This document shows positions 13,935-25,996 of a stretch of DNA of 64,000 nt, one piece after another; position 1 is the first letter of the stretch; each line of letters begins with the position of its first letter. Both the position numbers and the translations under genes were made by a program. The stretch comes from Mansonella perstans (Eukaryota > Nematoda > Chromadorea > Rhabditida > Onchocercidae). The notes under the pieces were generated by a model. That model searched no databases, was not told the origin of the DNA, and saw only the letters and a program-made list of their open reading frames with translations. Location: the NCBI GenBank assembly GCA_037074765.1, contig JBAMDO010000040.1, positions 372,001 to 436,000 of the forward strand. The letters run 5' to 3'.

Positions 13935-14974
13935 TTTACCCCTTACATTTCGTAACCTAAATTATCTGAACTACAGTATACTTAATTTTTTAGCATAAAA
14001 TAAGCTTAATGAAACATTTTTAAGCATTATCCCATTAGCTTGTGACTTAAAGAAAATAATTGTGCCGGAATCTTCGAAGGTTCATTAACTCAGCTACTTT
14101 CTGTTCATTTCTCGTGCAACCATTAACTCTTAGCTATACTAAAGCTAACTGATTTTTACATTTTTAGAAATTGTATAAAAATCGAACAAAAGTGTAAGCG
14201 TCTAAAATGAGCGAATTGATATGGCTTACCGAATCAATGTAGTGTAATAGTCGAACATAGAAAAGCTGATCGAATAATGATAACAAAAATTGTAGCCGCT
14301 TCAGTAATCATTCATGCACGGGAGTGAAGAAGTAATATAATTTTTAGAGTAAATCGCTTCTGCGCGGGTTTGAAAGTCGGGTTTAGGAGAAAACTGGAAA
14401 GTTCAGAGGAAAGTTCAGAGGATGAGCCATGTATATATCATTTTTCCTATCAGTACATGCACTATTATCATTATGCAATAAAAACAAATAAAATTTCAGT
14501 CGCTGAATGACAAAAAAACATCAAGAAAAGAAAAAAAAATGACGGTCACATTTGTCTCTTCACTTTTCCATTTTCGATCTCTTCTTTCGCATCTCTTTCT
14601 TCTTTGTGTTTTAAAAGTATTATTCTATCTTCAATTATTCATAGTAAAACTATAGCAGTGAGTTTTTTATCTTTCCCATTTTCACAAGACTTTTTTTTCG
14701 TGATCAACTAAAGATGATAGATTAATGAATCTTAACTGCATTACATTTTACAATGATCATACTTTTTGACCTTCCTTTACTACTGCTATCATTTGAAGAT
14801 TTCATCTTTGTCAACTTTTCAACTGTTAAGGAGAAAAAAAAAGCATCGAGAAATAGTTTTTTTTTTTTTTAGTGATGCAATAAATTCGAGTTACAATGAA
14901 GTAATTGGGATACTTTTTTAAAGATTAAATGATAACTTTTCCAAACAATGACAGAGAACAGGATCGCACAGGTC

Positions 14975-15080
14975 AATCACGAAATTCATGCTGCTCATTC
15001 ATTTCATTATCGTATTTATGGATTTTTATAATGCCTTCATTCAACATGCGATCTGTTGCGATTATAAAGCCAACTTTTCC
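14975..15080 (-). CDS. Unassigned exon candidate
   Basis: The minus strand reads GFIIATDRMLNEGIIKIHK and then a polar tail before a TGA, with a possible GTGATT donor just before the stop. This block is less AT-rich than its surroundings. It could belong with the exons at 13.6-12.3 kb, but no phase-consistent chain was found. Confidence 0.2.
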
Positions 15081-15809
15081 AATTTAAAAGTTGTTTCTCG
15101 AAAAATTTAATTTGGTAATTATTTTTTCTCTTCCAAACACTTTTTTTTTTTTTTTGTTTTTTCTTAGCTAATCAAATTGATGATGAATGCTTGGGACCAA
15201 TATGGAACTAAAGAAAGAGGATTGGAAATCTGAAAACATATACAGGAGAAAATTAATATTAAGCCTTAAAAGAGTTATTCTTCTAGAATTCATTCATTGT
15301 ACTCCACTTAATTTTTTTAAAAAAGGAAGAAATCACTCTCGAAAATATCCCCGTGAAATATTGAGAAACCTTTCCTAATATACAATTTTTTTTAGCTTTC
15401 TTTCTTCCTTCAATTTAGATTACGCTTTATCGAAGGAAACTAGTTTCGTAACTGCATAAAAATAATTATTTCAAAAATTTTGTAAACAAAATGAATAATG
15501 AAACAATACTATAAATAATACGTAAAAGTGAAGGAGAAATGAACCAAAAAATGATGATTTATTTTGTAAACGTATGAGAAACTGTAAAAATTTCAGAAAA
15601 AAAATTTCACTATGAAAAAAAATTTAATTAATAGTGACAAAAACGAATGGATGCATTCTTCCTTTTTCCCACTATACATTTTCCATTCTATGGCGGGGAA
15701 GTTCACCACACGTTTTCCCAATAAATTAATTAAAAATTATGCTAAAATCTGGGATATAAACAATAATTCCATGAAAAATCACTTCTAGACAATGCAAGAC
15801 ACATGAAAT

Positions 15810-16806
15810 TTATTGATTGCTGAGGATACACTGTATGGTGGAGATAGTCAATGGAGGCTCGCCGGTTTCCCACTTTCTTGCTTTATTGCAGACTAATGGT
15901 ATTGATACGGTTCCCGGTTGTATCTGTATAAAATTTACTTGATTCACCGTTATAGCAGCCATCAGTTGCAACGCCGGAATTAATGTCGGTTGTCTACAAT
16001 GAAATCCAATTTGAACATTTTAAGTACTGATTCAAATTTCAGCATAAATTTTTATTCAATGTTCAATTTGAATTCTTATTCAAATATGATCTTAATTCAG
16101 TTTCAACTCATGTTTTAACTTCAATTTTGTTATTTAAAATTAATTTATAATTACAATTTTAAAGCAAAAGATGATTCTATGATTTTTTAATATAAATTTT
16201 TTGAATTTTATATTTTTAAATTAGAAGCAATTTAAAAATTTCTTACGAGCAAGTTGCAATAGCTAATGCTCGACAGGTATTGGTGCTGTAGATGAATGTC
16301 ATTATGCCATTTGATAGATTTGTGTTATTCGTTGGCGAAGCTGCCAGCGGTTGACAGCAAACTGAAAAGTTTCGAACTATGGAAATATTCAGTGGTAAAT
16401 TGTCATCATCAGACTGCAGTCTGAGCTCAATTAGTGCATGCCGTCTAATAGTAATTCACGGACTTCTGAAGAAGACCTTTCATACCAGTTATCTTGTATT
16501 TATTTCATTTGCTAATAGTTAAGCAGATATGAATTTTAAAAAAAGAAAAAAAAAAAACATGCCAGGGGGAACTGGAGTTGAAGTTGGAGGTCGGGGTGAA
16601 GTTGGAGTTGGGACTGCAACTGGTGGAGTCGCTGCGCAAGCGTGAGCCACAGGTGATTGTATAGCTGCCAAAAGAATGATCACACATACCGTTAACGAGA
16701 AATTGTTGGACTGAAGTGAGAACAAGACGATGTAAATCCAATTTTTAAAATTATTTTAAAGCAATTATAATTTTCATACCAATGCATTGGAAATGATATG
16801 AAACAT
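15810..16806 (-). CDS. Secreted nematode C6/DUF281-type cysteine-rich protein
   Basis: Four exons (16780-16806, 16563-16710, 16247-16361 and 15810-15993) total 474 bases and give 157 residues with all phases consistent. The first two exons encode a signal peptide (NNFSLTVCVIILLAAIQS), then HACAATPPVAV and a proline/threonine-rich linker (TPTSPRPPTSTPVPP). The third carries a paired-cysteine start (VCCQPL), NGIMTFIYSTNTCRALAIATC. The last has a hydrophobic NQVNFIQIQPGTVSIPLVC, a conserved-looking tryptophan and a final cysteine. A CxATPP linker followed by a domain of spaced cysteines is typical of C6/DUF281 extracellular proteins in nematodes, whose function is unknown. Intron 2 appears to start with GC instead of GT. 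Coding identity is well supported; the family name rests on pattern. Confidence 0.68.
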
Positions 16807-17660
16807 GAAAGTTTAGCTTAAGATATTGAATGAATCTCTCCAAGTGCCACATATTACTTTTTAGTGTTTTTTCAGTTATAGAAGTTTGCAACAAAGATTA
16901 GAAGATATAATAGTGCTACTTTTTGCAACGTGATCCTTTAAATCAGAAATCTATGAGTATCCTAAAATCAAAGTAGATATCAATAAGACAGAATCATTGC
17001 AAGAGCTCAGTTACTGAATGCAATCCTTAAAAGCAATGCAACATTTAAAGTGATCATCAAATTAAATACAGATGGAAATTAAACTGAACTCTTTTTTTCT
17101 CTCTTTTGAATGAAAATTAAACTGAACTCTTTGATAAGTGTGACATTTTTTGCTGATTCATTACAGTTCTATAATATTATCTGAGAATAAATTTACAATT
17201 TTGGAATATGCGAAAAAATTATGATTGCATTTGAGGAATTGATGGGAGAAGTAAAATTTTTGATGGAAGATTCATTTATATGTATAGAAGATGTATTTTA
17301 AAAAGTCTTTTAGATTATGAAATGATGATTAAATGGTGATGCTAAATTTTTCCGGAAAAGGAAAGAACTAATGAGGATCAAGTAGAGGAAAAACGATAGA
17401 TTGAAATTATTAAGAGTATAAATTATGACCGAAACACTTTTCATTTTCATTCGGAAAAAATTAAAACAAGTTGTGGTCCACGTTAGATTCAATCTTTGAG
17501 AAATATTTTGTATCTTTCTTTATTAATCATGTAAACAAGTGAAATTCTTTTATTTGATTTGTTCGTGAATTGTTATTCAATAAATTACATTTTTATATAC
17601 TGACACTAAAAAGATAACTTCAAAATCCGGTTTCATCAAAACTTTTTTTGGACATAACAG

Positions 17661-17853
17661 TTCAGATCGAACCGTCTGTCATGATTCTTCGGTCGATTCA
17701 GTAGGAAACATTTCCTGCTTTTGCGAACGTGGTACGTTAAAGTGTGAATTTTTTCTAAAAGAAGCTAACGTGTTAAGACCAAATGTTGAACCATTTCGAT
17801 CCAATCAGTCTGTTGCTTTTGTGTTCCAAAAAAGATATAAATGTAAAATATGA
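17661..17853 (+). CDS. Cysteine-containing exon candidate
   Basis: After an acceptor (GACATAACAG) the + strand is open for 63 codons to a TGA at 17851-17853. It begins SDRTVCHDSSVDSVGNISCF and then CERG. A strong internal donor (GTACGT at about 17733) suggests the exon may end there. The Cys/Ser-rich composition suggests an extracellular protein. Family unknown. Confidence 0.25.
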
Positions 17854-17941
17854 GTGCGAAAAGTTAAAAAAAAAAAGGAAATTATTGCAGAAAGTAAAAA
17901 AAATTGATTTGAAAAATATGTAATGAAGAACGAACTTACAG

Positions 17942-18059
17942 GTAAATTCTGACCAGGTGATACAATAAGAAACGCAACAAAGTTATCCATAAATTGATAA
18001 CATAAGCAGGAATGTGACGAACAATTTGAGTGGCTACTTTGAAAGATGGTTAAATGCAT
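17942..18059 (-). CDS. Unassigned exon candidate
   Basis: It is flanked by a TAATCAG acceptor and a GTAAGT donor. It reads a cysteine-containing segment (SNCSSHSCLCYQFMDN) and then a hydrophobic run (FVAFLIVSPGQNLP). No partner exon was found, and it overlaps no other model. Confidence 0.22.
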
Positions 18060-19385
18060 CTGATTACCAAAAACTAATTTTTAGGCATTACTCAAAAGTG
18101 ATTTGAGGTCAACATATATGGGAGACAGGGGATGGGGTTTCACCTGGTAGGATATTTCGTACCGCTATTATAGGATTTGCATAAGATTTTCAGGCAGACA
18201 AAAATGACATTCCAACGTCCTTGAATTATGTCATCACTATTTGTATACAACAAGCATTCACAATATATCTGGTAATGTTTATCTTTTCTTTTGGCTCTCA
18301 TGTTTATTGCATTCGTCCTATTCTCACATCACCTCTAACCCATCTCTTCTGAGCCTAATATTACATCCACCTTATTTCACCATTATATCTTTTAAGAAAA
18401 CGTCAGGGTAGAATGCTGTGTTTTTTTTTCTTCCGGAACAGTCTTATAAAACGTCCTCAATACGAATCGCTAATAACTCATTCATCCATTCATTTGTAAA
18501 AATTGCCGTGATCGCTCCGTTTTTAGTGAAAAACATACGGTATAATTGGGATGCAATCACATGACACTGCAACATGATAATCTCAACCTACTGTTACAAT
18601 TGTTCGGTAACAGAGTCTATGGTCAACATCTACTAAGTAATTAGTATTTCATGTAATTTTGCTGAAGACATCATTTAAAATGATTTTAAAATGATATAAC
18701 AACATTTTAAACTACTATAACAACATTTTAAATTTGCGCTTTTTTATTCGTCTATTTTTGAATTCTTTTTATTTGTACTTTTTTTTGAACAAAAAAATTT
18801 AAGACAATGAAGGATTACGAGCAGCTGAATTATATTGAAGCATGAAAAGGTGTATTCCTTGAAACTTCAAAGAAATAGGTAGCACTGCAGCGCGGTGGCT
18901 GTTTGATACAACTGTTTTTTGTCAGTAATTTTAATTAAATTATGGGAAAAATGCAAAAATTATGCTATTTCAGAAGTAACCAAAATTACAAAATGATAAC
19001 TAACCTAAAATGGTTAGTTAATTTATTCCCAAAAATACAAAAAAGCGGATATTCTTATTCAATTTTTTTTTTGAGGACGCAAACATGAAAATTTTTTCAG
19101 TACCGAATAATTTCGTTTCATTGTAGCTGTAAAGGTTTTTCGTATTTTTTGCGCATAGGTAAAAATTTTCAAAAAAAAAAAGAAAAAGTAAAGGTTGAGT
19201 TGACACGATGCAGAGAAAAAGAGAAATGACCACCATTCTTCACGTTATAATAAAATTTTAATCTGTTTTCGAACAAGAATAAAAAAAAAGAGATTTTTTT
19301 TTATAAATTTAACTATAAAAAGATTTTCTTTTCTCATTTTTTTTTTGCTTTTTTTTTATTATTTGGACTTAAAATTCAAAAATCT

Positions 19386-19387
<2 letters not shown>

Positions 19388-19415
<28 letters not shown>
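19388..19415 (+). repeat. Poly-T tract
   Basis: An uninterrupted run of about 28 T bases. Its length should be treated as uncertain in any assembly. Confidence 0.9.
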
Positions 19416-19422
<7 letters not shown>

Positions 19423-19946
19423 CCGGCTTTAGTACAAATTTAAAGTTTTTCCGGAAATTAGAGTTTTTTCAGTTTTTTTCTTGGATTCTAACATGTTTTA
19501 GTAAGGTCAACTAGCAAGTATTTAAAAATCGTTTGGATTACAAAAAAAAATCGCCTGAAATATAGTTTGTGGTCCGCACCTTTTCTTAATTAATTCCTAA
19601 CTGTTCCATTGAGTCGATGTGATAAACCGGCCTTGAATGTGAACATCCAGAAATACTATCAATCATGTTTAACTAATTTTGAAAGATTTTAATATTATGA
19701 TTTTTTTTTTGAAGAAGAAGAAGAAGATAATTGCATTGAATGGCTTTTAATTTGTTACACTGAGTGCTATGGGACATGAAAAAGGGATGTAGGTATTATT
19801 GTAAAGTTGAATGGCAGTTTTTACTCATTTAATCTGTCAATGATAGCGATGAACAGATAATGTTCCTATTACGAACAAAGTTTCTAATGAGGTATCTTGT
19901 GAAGTCCTAATTCACTTTAATCTCTTTTTTGCTGCATTATTTTTAG

Positions 19947-20110
19947 AGGAATTTCGTTTCAAATTTGTATTTGAAGTTTTCAAACTTTTTGTAATGAGTG
20001 TAAAATGGTTCGGTATGAAGAACGTACCACCGCACTGTTGTATTACACTTTATTTTGTTATCATTGATAATGTGAAGTGTAGTAAGGAGACAAACATAAA
20101 TTTCATTTGA
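19947..20110 (+). CDS. Unassigned terminal exon candidate
   Basis: A good acceptor (GCATTATTTTTAG) is followed by 54 open codons to TGA 20108-20110. The reading is FRFKFVFEVFKLFVMSVKWF and then a segment with three cysteines (VPPHCCITLYF, DNVKC). It looks like a terminal exon of a secreted protein. No family was recognised. Confidence 0.25.
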
Positions 20111-20639
20111 ACCATGTCATCGTATGTAACGTATGAATAAGAAGGTAATGCTGAGAAAAAATTGTGTACAAAGATGATGCTTAGAAAATAAAGATTATTT
20201 TTTATTCATCGATCACTCATTTAAAAAGTGATATCAGTGTTCAACAAACTTTGGAAACAAAAATGGATTCCCAGATTTCTATCAACACAGCTGAAAAGTT
20301 CAAAAAAAAAAGAAAGTAACTGGTAGAAGAGCAGACAATCGTGACTTTCTTGAATCAAAGAATTCAAAAACGAAATATCCCATGTATTCTACAACCGCAT
20401 TAGGAAATGGTAATGCTTTTAACCTTCTAATTTTGATAATTCGGAAGAATTATTGTAACTCAGTATCATTGAAGTACTTGAAACGGATCACCGAAAAATC
20501 TTTACTACTTCATTCTTCGTAAAGTTATCATAGTTAAAATATCTGAATAAAATCGAGAGATGTAAATTTCTTGGAGCTTCATAATTCAAGTAATTTTAAG
20601 CATATGTGACACTTATGCTAGATTACTATCAATGTTTAG

Positions 20640-20750
20640 CAGCAGAATTTTGTGAATCGACTATCACACAGAATGAAAAATGCGACTGTTCACATAGAAT
20701 TTTCAGTTTTCATGCCCATGCCGCAATTTTTCGTAGGTGACATTTTATGC
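20640..20750 (+). CDS. Unassigned exon candidate
   Basis: A TTTAG acceptor leads to AEFCESTITQNEKCDCSHRI and a GTGACA donor at about 20742. A second frame over the same bases is also open, so the true frame is uncertain. Confidence 0.2.
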
Positions 20751-21070
20751 CATCCTTACGATATAAACTAATTCAAGTGCGACATGAAATTCTGCATTTA
20801 TAGCTGCTGAAAATACAGTATTAAAAACAATAAAGAGTCTGATGTCAAAATAATTAGTGTATTTGACTTGTATTTGACATAAATAATATTAAAGATAAAA
20901 CACAAAGCTCGAAAGAATTCCTGAAACCAATTCAGCAACATTATAAAATGTCCAAAAAATGAATAAGGATGAATGTTTTTATTATGCATCAAGTTGGCTC
21001 AAAGATCAAATTCAATTATTAAGTTAAATTACATCAATTCCGTTCATATTTAAATAAGGAAAAATACCAA

Positions 21071-23707
21071 CTAAGAAAAGCCGCTGATTATGCGAACAAC
21101 GGGATCAGAATTAGATAATGTTAATACTAATCGTTGACAACTAGATGGAAAATGATCAAGAGAATCAGAAAGGATGTGCCAATCATAGATATCTGATGCA
21201 TGCCACGTAACATATTGTGAGATTAGCGCAAGCGCTGAATCAGCATCTTTTCTTTCGCAGCTTCCTTTCAATATCACTGCAAATTTTACATAGACAACTA
21301 AATTTCTAAATTAATAAAATGTAAATCTTACTGTGATTACCAAAACGTAAGAGATATCTGACTAACAATGTAAAACATCTGATGCAAATGAAACCGTTTT
21401 TTTAGAGCACATCACGGTGACTTACTTGAAACTTTCAGAAGACAAGTTTTGCATAGCAAAACTGTTTAACCTTGTCTTAGATAAGATATTCACAGATGGT
21501 TTTCCAAGTTTTACGTAAATTTCAACATATGTGCGAAACAATGAGACGTTTTTTTGAAACTTACATTCTTCGCATTGCAAGTAACATAACTGGAAAGAAC
21601 AGAGTAGACTGAGTTCCCTTTCATATCTGCTTGCTTCCTTCTTGGTGAATACCTGGAAAATACTGTAAGTAAATGTGGTTGCAAGATTTAATGCTTGAGG
21701 ATTAACTGCTGAATCATTTGCAGCGGAAAGTTACAAGATTTTCTTCTTTAGAATGCTTCAATTTAAAATTTTTTCGTGGTGATTTCTGCGCAAACTTTCT
21801 TTATTCCATTAAACAGGAAAAAGGAGTATGGAAAGTTTTTCAAGAATTCTTAGATATACTTTTACGTTTACGAAACAAGTGAAATATTTAATTTAAAACT
21901 AGAAGATTTGAAGTGATATTTGGAATGGATCCTCTTTGCTCATGAGGTCATTCCATTTCATTCCAAGAACATTACAAATAAGCAAATATTGATGAATTTT
22001 GTTGAAAATGCTTGCTTTGCCGGGAAATGCTCGCTCTTTGTTTTCGATGTCCTTTAATGCTTCCAAATGGCATGTTTGATCACATTTCAAAAACGTTAAA
22101 GGTTCCGTCTTTTCTAGGCAACTTCGCGCTTCCAAAAAATGATGCTTCTTGAAACGGCATAGGAAATTAGACGGTGAAAACACTCGAATTGCAGACTGAA
22201 ATTTTTCGCAAACATACATTTTAACCACATCAATACTAAAGTAGAAATCAAGGTATTCCGGTTAAAAATAACGTAATAAAACAATGGATTTTACAGAGTA
22301 TATAGTAAGAATGAGATACGATTCCAAATGAAAAATAATTGAAGTGAAAAATACTAGAGAAAGAGGATAACTTCTAACTGAAATGCTCTTTCCTCTTGCT
22401 GCATTTTTCCTATTGAAATAATTGAAATTGCGTCCATTCTAATCATACCAAATTAAAATCTTACTAGTATTACGAGTTCGATAAGCAATATTTTCTATTC
22501 TCTTTCTTTTTCCTAACAACATGCAATATTATTAAAGGAATGGTCAGCTTTTACAAAATAAAGGTGACGCTTCAGAATCTATTATCTTCGACTCGGCATC
22601 AGATTCTATTTCTACGGCAACATTGTTTGCAATGTCTATCATTTGCTAGATTAAAAATATCGCAAAGGCGCAGTTTGCGTAGGACTAGATCAGATTAAAG
22701 TCAGTTCATTTCGAGTAGAAATGGACTCATTCCACCAAATGAACAAGGATTTCCATGTATATCAGGACAGTGTGACAGTCGCGTTTTTCTGATTGTGCAT
22801 CTATCTGGCTAGCATTCTATTAATGTGGAAGTATTTTAGATTTTTTTTCTCTGTATATGAATTGAAGTTAGCATTGTTTACACATGAGAAGTATACGAAC
22901 CAAAATGGAAGAAAAACAAAATAGGAAGTGCTATCATCCAACAGTTATTTGCCAAACGAAATTTTATGTTCAGAGAGAATAAAATCTGATAACAAGCACG
23001 AAAAGCCAAACTTAAAACTGGCCTGATCATTACACTCATTAATATAGCATTGAGTGCGCTGTTCCGATATATTACAGTAAGTAACGAATCCAGCTCGATC
23101 CAGTACTGCGGGATGCAAGGGAAAATCATAAAAATCGGTACTGCTTAAATTGAACTCATGTTCGAATACACTTTTCCACTTATCATTGCAATCCTGTAGA
23201 TGAATAATCATAATTCATACTATATCAAGAGAACTACAATTTATGGATCTTATTATAACCACTAATAAATTAATAACATTTAACTAATAATCAAATTATC
23301 TCAGTCTTACCATATAATCGTAAAATATGATGCAGTTCTTAACATTCCGGATCTCACAATGCAGATAATATTCAGAAGATAGAGACTTTATATGAGGTCA
23401 ACTACCCTAAGATATGAAGTCAACTAGTCTAAGATAGCGGCGCAAGTTATAATCTTTGTGTCTGTCATCGTTTAATCTTGTTCTGTCTTGTGGTAATAAA
23501 TCTATCCTATTTCGCACTAATCAACCAAGACGCTCTTGCAATTACCTGGAAACATGTTGCATCGGTGGAATTTACCTCGGAAACATACATAAAATCTCGT
23601 TTCCATCGGAACTGATGACTAAGCCTGAGCTGACCGATGATAATAGTAATGATGAGGAAGATACAGCTGAATGGCAATGTACATAATGGTATACTAATAA
23701 TGATCAT
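21071..23707 (-). CDS. Secreted cysteine-rich protein resembling CPG4-domain proteins
   Basis: Five exons (23546-23707, 22958-23193, 21971-22235, 21565-21652 and 21071-21276) total 957 bases and give 318 residues with every phase consistent. The only ATG in frame at the start is at 23707. It is followed by a hydrophobic signal or anchor ([15 protein letters not shown]). The mature part has about 17 cysteines in two blocks, each starting with a C-x3-C-like pattern (CFQDCNDKW; CYLQCEELILKGSC) and ending with a tryptophan-containing helix and SSCQRL. This layout resembles nematode chondroitin-proteoglycan-4 (CPG4) or DUF19-like extracellular domains. Function is unknown, with matrix or secretory roles inferred for relatives. 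No Ser-Gly attachment cluster is obvious. The second donor is GTTTGG, acceptable in nematodes. Confidence 0.72.
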
Positions 23708-24289
23708 TATGAGCGTAACATTCACAACCAACGAAATGCTTCCCTCCCCAACAATGTAGGTCAATCCCCCAAATGACACCTTTCACACATTTAAAACCCA
23801 ATTCTTGTCATTTGTACTCATTTAAATGTGCCCGTTCTTATTTCAACCTTCATCCATGAAAAGATATTGTTCGCGTGTAATGTAAACACCAGCCGATTTC
23901 AGAAATTTAATTTCACAAATAATTAACTAAGGCTCCCACTGGCAATGATTAACACATTTGGAAAAGCATGAAGCAAGCCAAGGAAAAACTACCACACGGT
24001 ACTGACTAAAGTCAAACTGTTTAACAGACGAATCTCTGATTTCAGTTGGATTGAAAGAATCGCACTTCTTTCTCGGCACCTCATTCACCATCTAGCCGTA
24101 CGACCCACGAAAATGCAGAAACCGAGCGTACAGTGTTCCAAAAGAGAAAAAACTGATCTTTAATGCTAACCGTCACAACATTCGGAAACTCGAAATAACC
24201 TTTATCTACAATTAAATATTACAGTCTATGTCAAAGCACCAAATATATTATATTAGTAAGAACACATGGAAATAGAAATCTCGAATTGG

Positions 24290-25316
24290 CTACTGTTTTT
24301 CCTTAAACTTTGGGTTCCATAATGAGAGCTTTTGTTTTGTCGTCGAATAAGGATAGTACTTTCGATTTCTGAAAAATAAATTTCTTCATCAACATCAGTT
24401 TACACCAACTTGGACGAATAAATGAGACACAAACTAATAATCTACTGTAGCGAATGCTCTCAAAACTCGAAATGCAAATGAATGAAACATCAGTTTTCTC
24501 AAATCATGTCAAAAGTTCAAGGAAAAAATGGTAAAAAATACACTTCTCAAACGTACTCCAATAAAGTCAGGGTCTCTTCATGATCCAACATCCATTTATG
24601 CCGCTTTGGAGGATTCTGGATTGGAGTTTCATCGACGATATGATGTAACCACATATGCCTATGAAAATATGGCCCTAATAAAATTGCATGTGAGTCGTCC
24701 AAAAACTTTTTTTAAGTTTTCGACTTGAACGGTAAAGAAAACTGAACTTCGAATGATGACCAGACCAGAAAGAGGAAAAAAATTAACTTACCATTCAGCA
24801 GGAATTTGAGAAGCGTCATAATCAAGCCAAACATGTTCTGGATACTCAACCCAGCGATTTCGCGGCATAAAATAAGAATTGTCCTTGAAAATATGTGGGA
24901 AATTTTAAGACTGCATATTGAGTTCAAATATTCAAAATGAATCAAAAACTTATGAAATCCATGAAAGAAACGATCTCACTCACTTCGTAGTATTTATTCC
25001 CGAATTTGTCTTCTCCCATGAACTTCCCAATTCTTGTATCATCCATCCTGAAAAGAATACAAGAAATATATCAAAACTGACAAGAATCAAAAATAACAAG
25101 CAGATAAACATGACTGTAAATATCTGGATATGAAACATCACAAAGGCGATCTATTCCATTGTCAGCAATTATCTAAATCACTATTGATACAGTAAGATAT
25201 TCCAGATATACTCACAAATAACGTTTCTTATTGAAACCAATCCAACCACCGCAACCTTTAACAATTTGGAAGAATTTCGTCCATGCTCGCAAACCAAGAA
25301 TTTCTTTCAAACTCAT
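24290..25316 (-). CDS. NDUFA12: NADH:ubiquinone oxidoreductase subunit NDUFA12 (B17.2)
   Basis: NDUFA12 is a small accessory subunit of mitochondrial complex I, needed for assembly and stability of the matrix arm. Five exons with consistent phases run from ATG 25316 to TAG 24290-24292. They encode MSLKEILGLRAWTKFF and GWIGFNKKRYL, then the family core IGKFMGEDKFGNKYYE, RNRWVEYPEHVWLDYDASQI, PAEWHMWLHHIVDETP, and the C-terminal signature YYPYSTTKQKLSLWNPK. Length, about 145 residues, matches the family. The typical Trp of HRWLH is kept while the Arg is Met. A + strand ORF covering 24528-24728 is an antisense shadow of exon 4. A TTTTCAG acceptor lies six bases before the ATG, indicating SL trans-splicing. 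The upstream neighbour on the same strand is the p47 homologue. Confidence 0.93.
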
Positions 25317-25332
25317 TGAAACCTGAAAAGAT
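25317..25332 (-). promoter_or_regulatory. Probable SL trans-splice acceptor of NDUFA12
   Basis: Reading the minus strand, ATCTTTTCAG is followed by GTTTCA and then the ATG. An acceptor this close to a start codon, with no upstream exon, is the usual nematode trans-splice site. It supports either an independent SL1 mRNA or processing from a polycistron with the upstream p47-type gene. Confidence 0.6.
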
Positions 25333-25996
25333 GACGTACGCATACACAAAGATTAAACAAAATTCCGCTTCGCAACAAAAGCATTTCCTAGCTCAGAACT
25401 GCATATTATAAACATAAAATAAATGCAGTATCCGAAGAGAACTGTAATCGTACTGAATAGTCCAGCATCTAAAGAATATCGACAAGAATCGAATGCATAT
25501 TTGCACCACTCTTCGGACAATAGTACATGCAGCACAAACAACTACCAGCACTACAGAAACTCCGTATAATTAGTTAGACATATCACTTGTTTACAGCGCT
25601 ACTGACTAAACATTAGAATCAGCCAGGGATTTCTTCAAAGAAATTCACAAATCATTGCGTTCAATTTTCTCCCTATCCTCTCACTTCCTTTTTTTCGTCT
25701 TTCACTTCAACAGTTGAGAATTCCGGTAATTATGCGCCTTCTACGAAACTCCAAAATGCAATAAGAGAACACAGCATGAGATGAAAGTCTTTTTATTCGT
25801 AGTCCCTTAGGAACAACTCATACCATTATCATAAGAAAAAGTAGGAAAAGAAATATTGTGATATTTTCGTTCCAGCATATAAAACATTTTCTTATCAATG
25901 CGCACTGTACATTGATTTTACTAAAAGGTCACAGCAAAAGAATAGTTGTCACGTGAAGAAGTGAAATGAAATAGCAAGAATAACATAGAAAATAAA

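Larger units (their letters stand above)
16807..21070. other. Gene-poor stretch with orphan exon candidates
   Basis: This stretch is AT-rich with long homopolymers. The only coding-like pieces are the four short candidates listed at 17661-17853 (+), 17942-18059 (-), 19947-20110 (+) and 20640-20750 (+). The three + strand pieces all contain cysteines and could be parts of one fast-evolving secreted protein gene, but I could not join them by phase. Confidence 0.4.

Noticed and set aside
15810..15993. Alternative frame in the last C6-gene exon (ending NRINTISLQ)
   Set aside because: The phase of the preceding donor selects the other frame, which is longer and carries the expected cysteines and tryptophan.
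24528..24728. + strand ORF over the NDUFA12 locus
   Set aside because: It is antisense to NDUFA12 exon 4, which fits the family and splices in phase.
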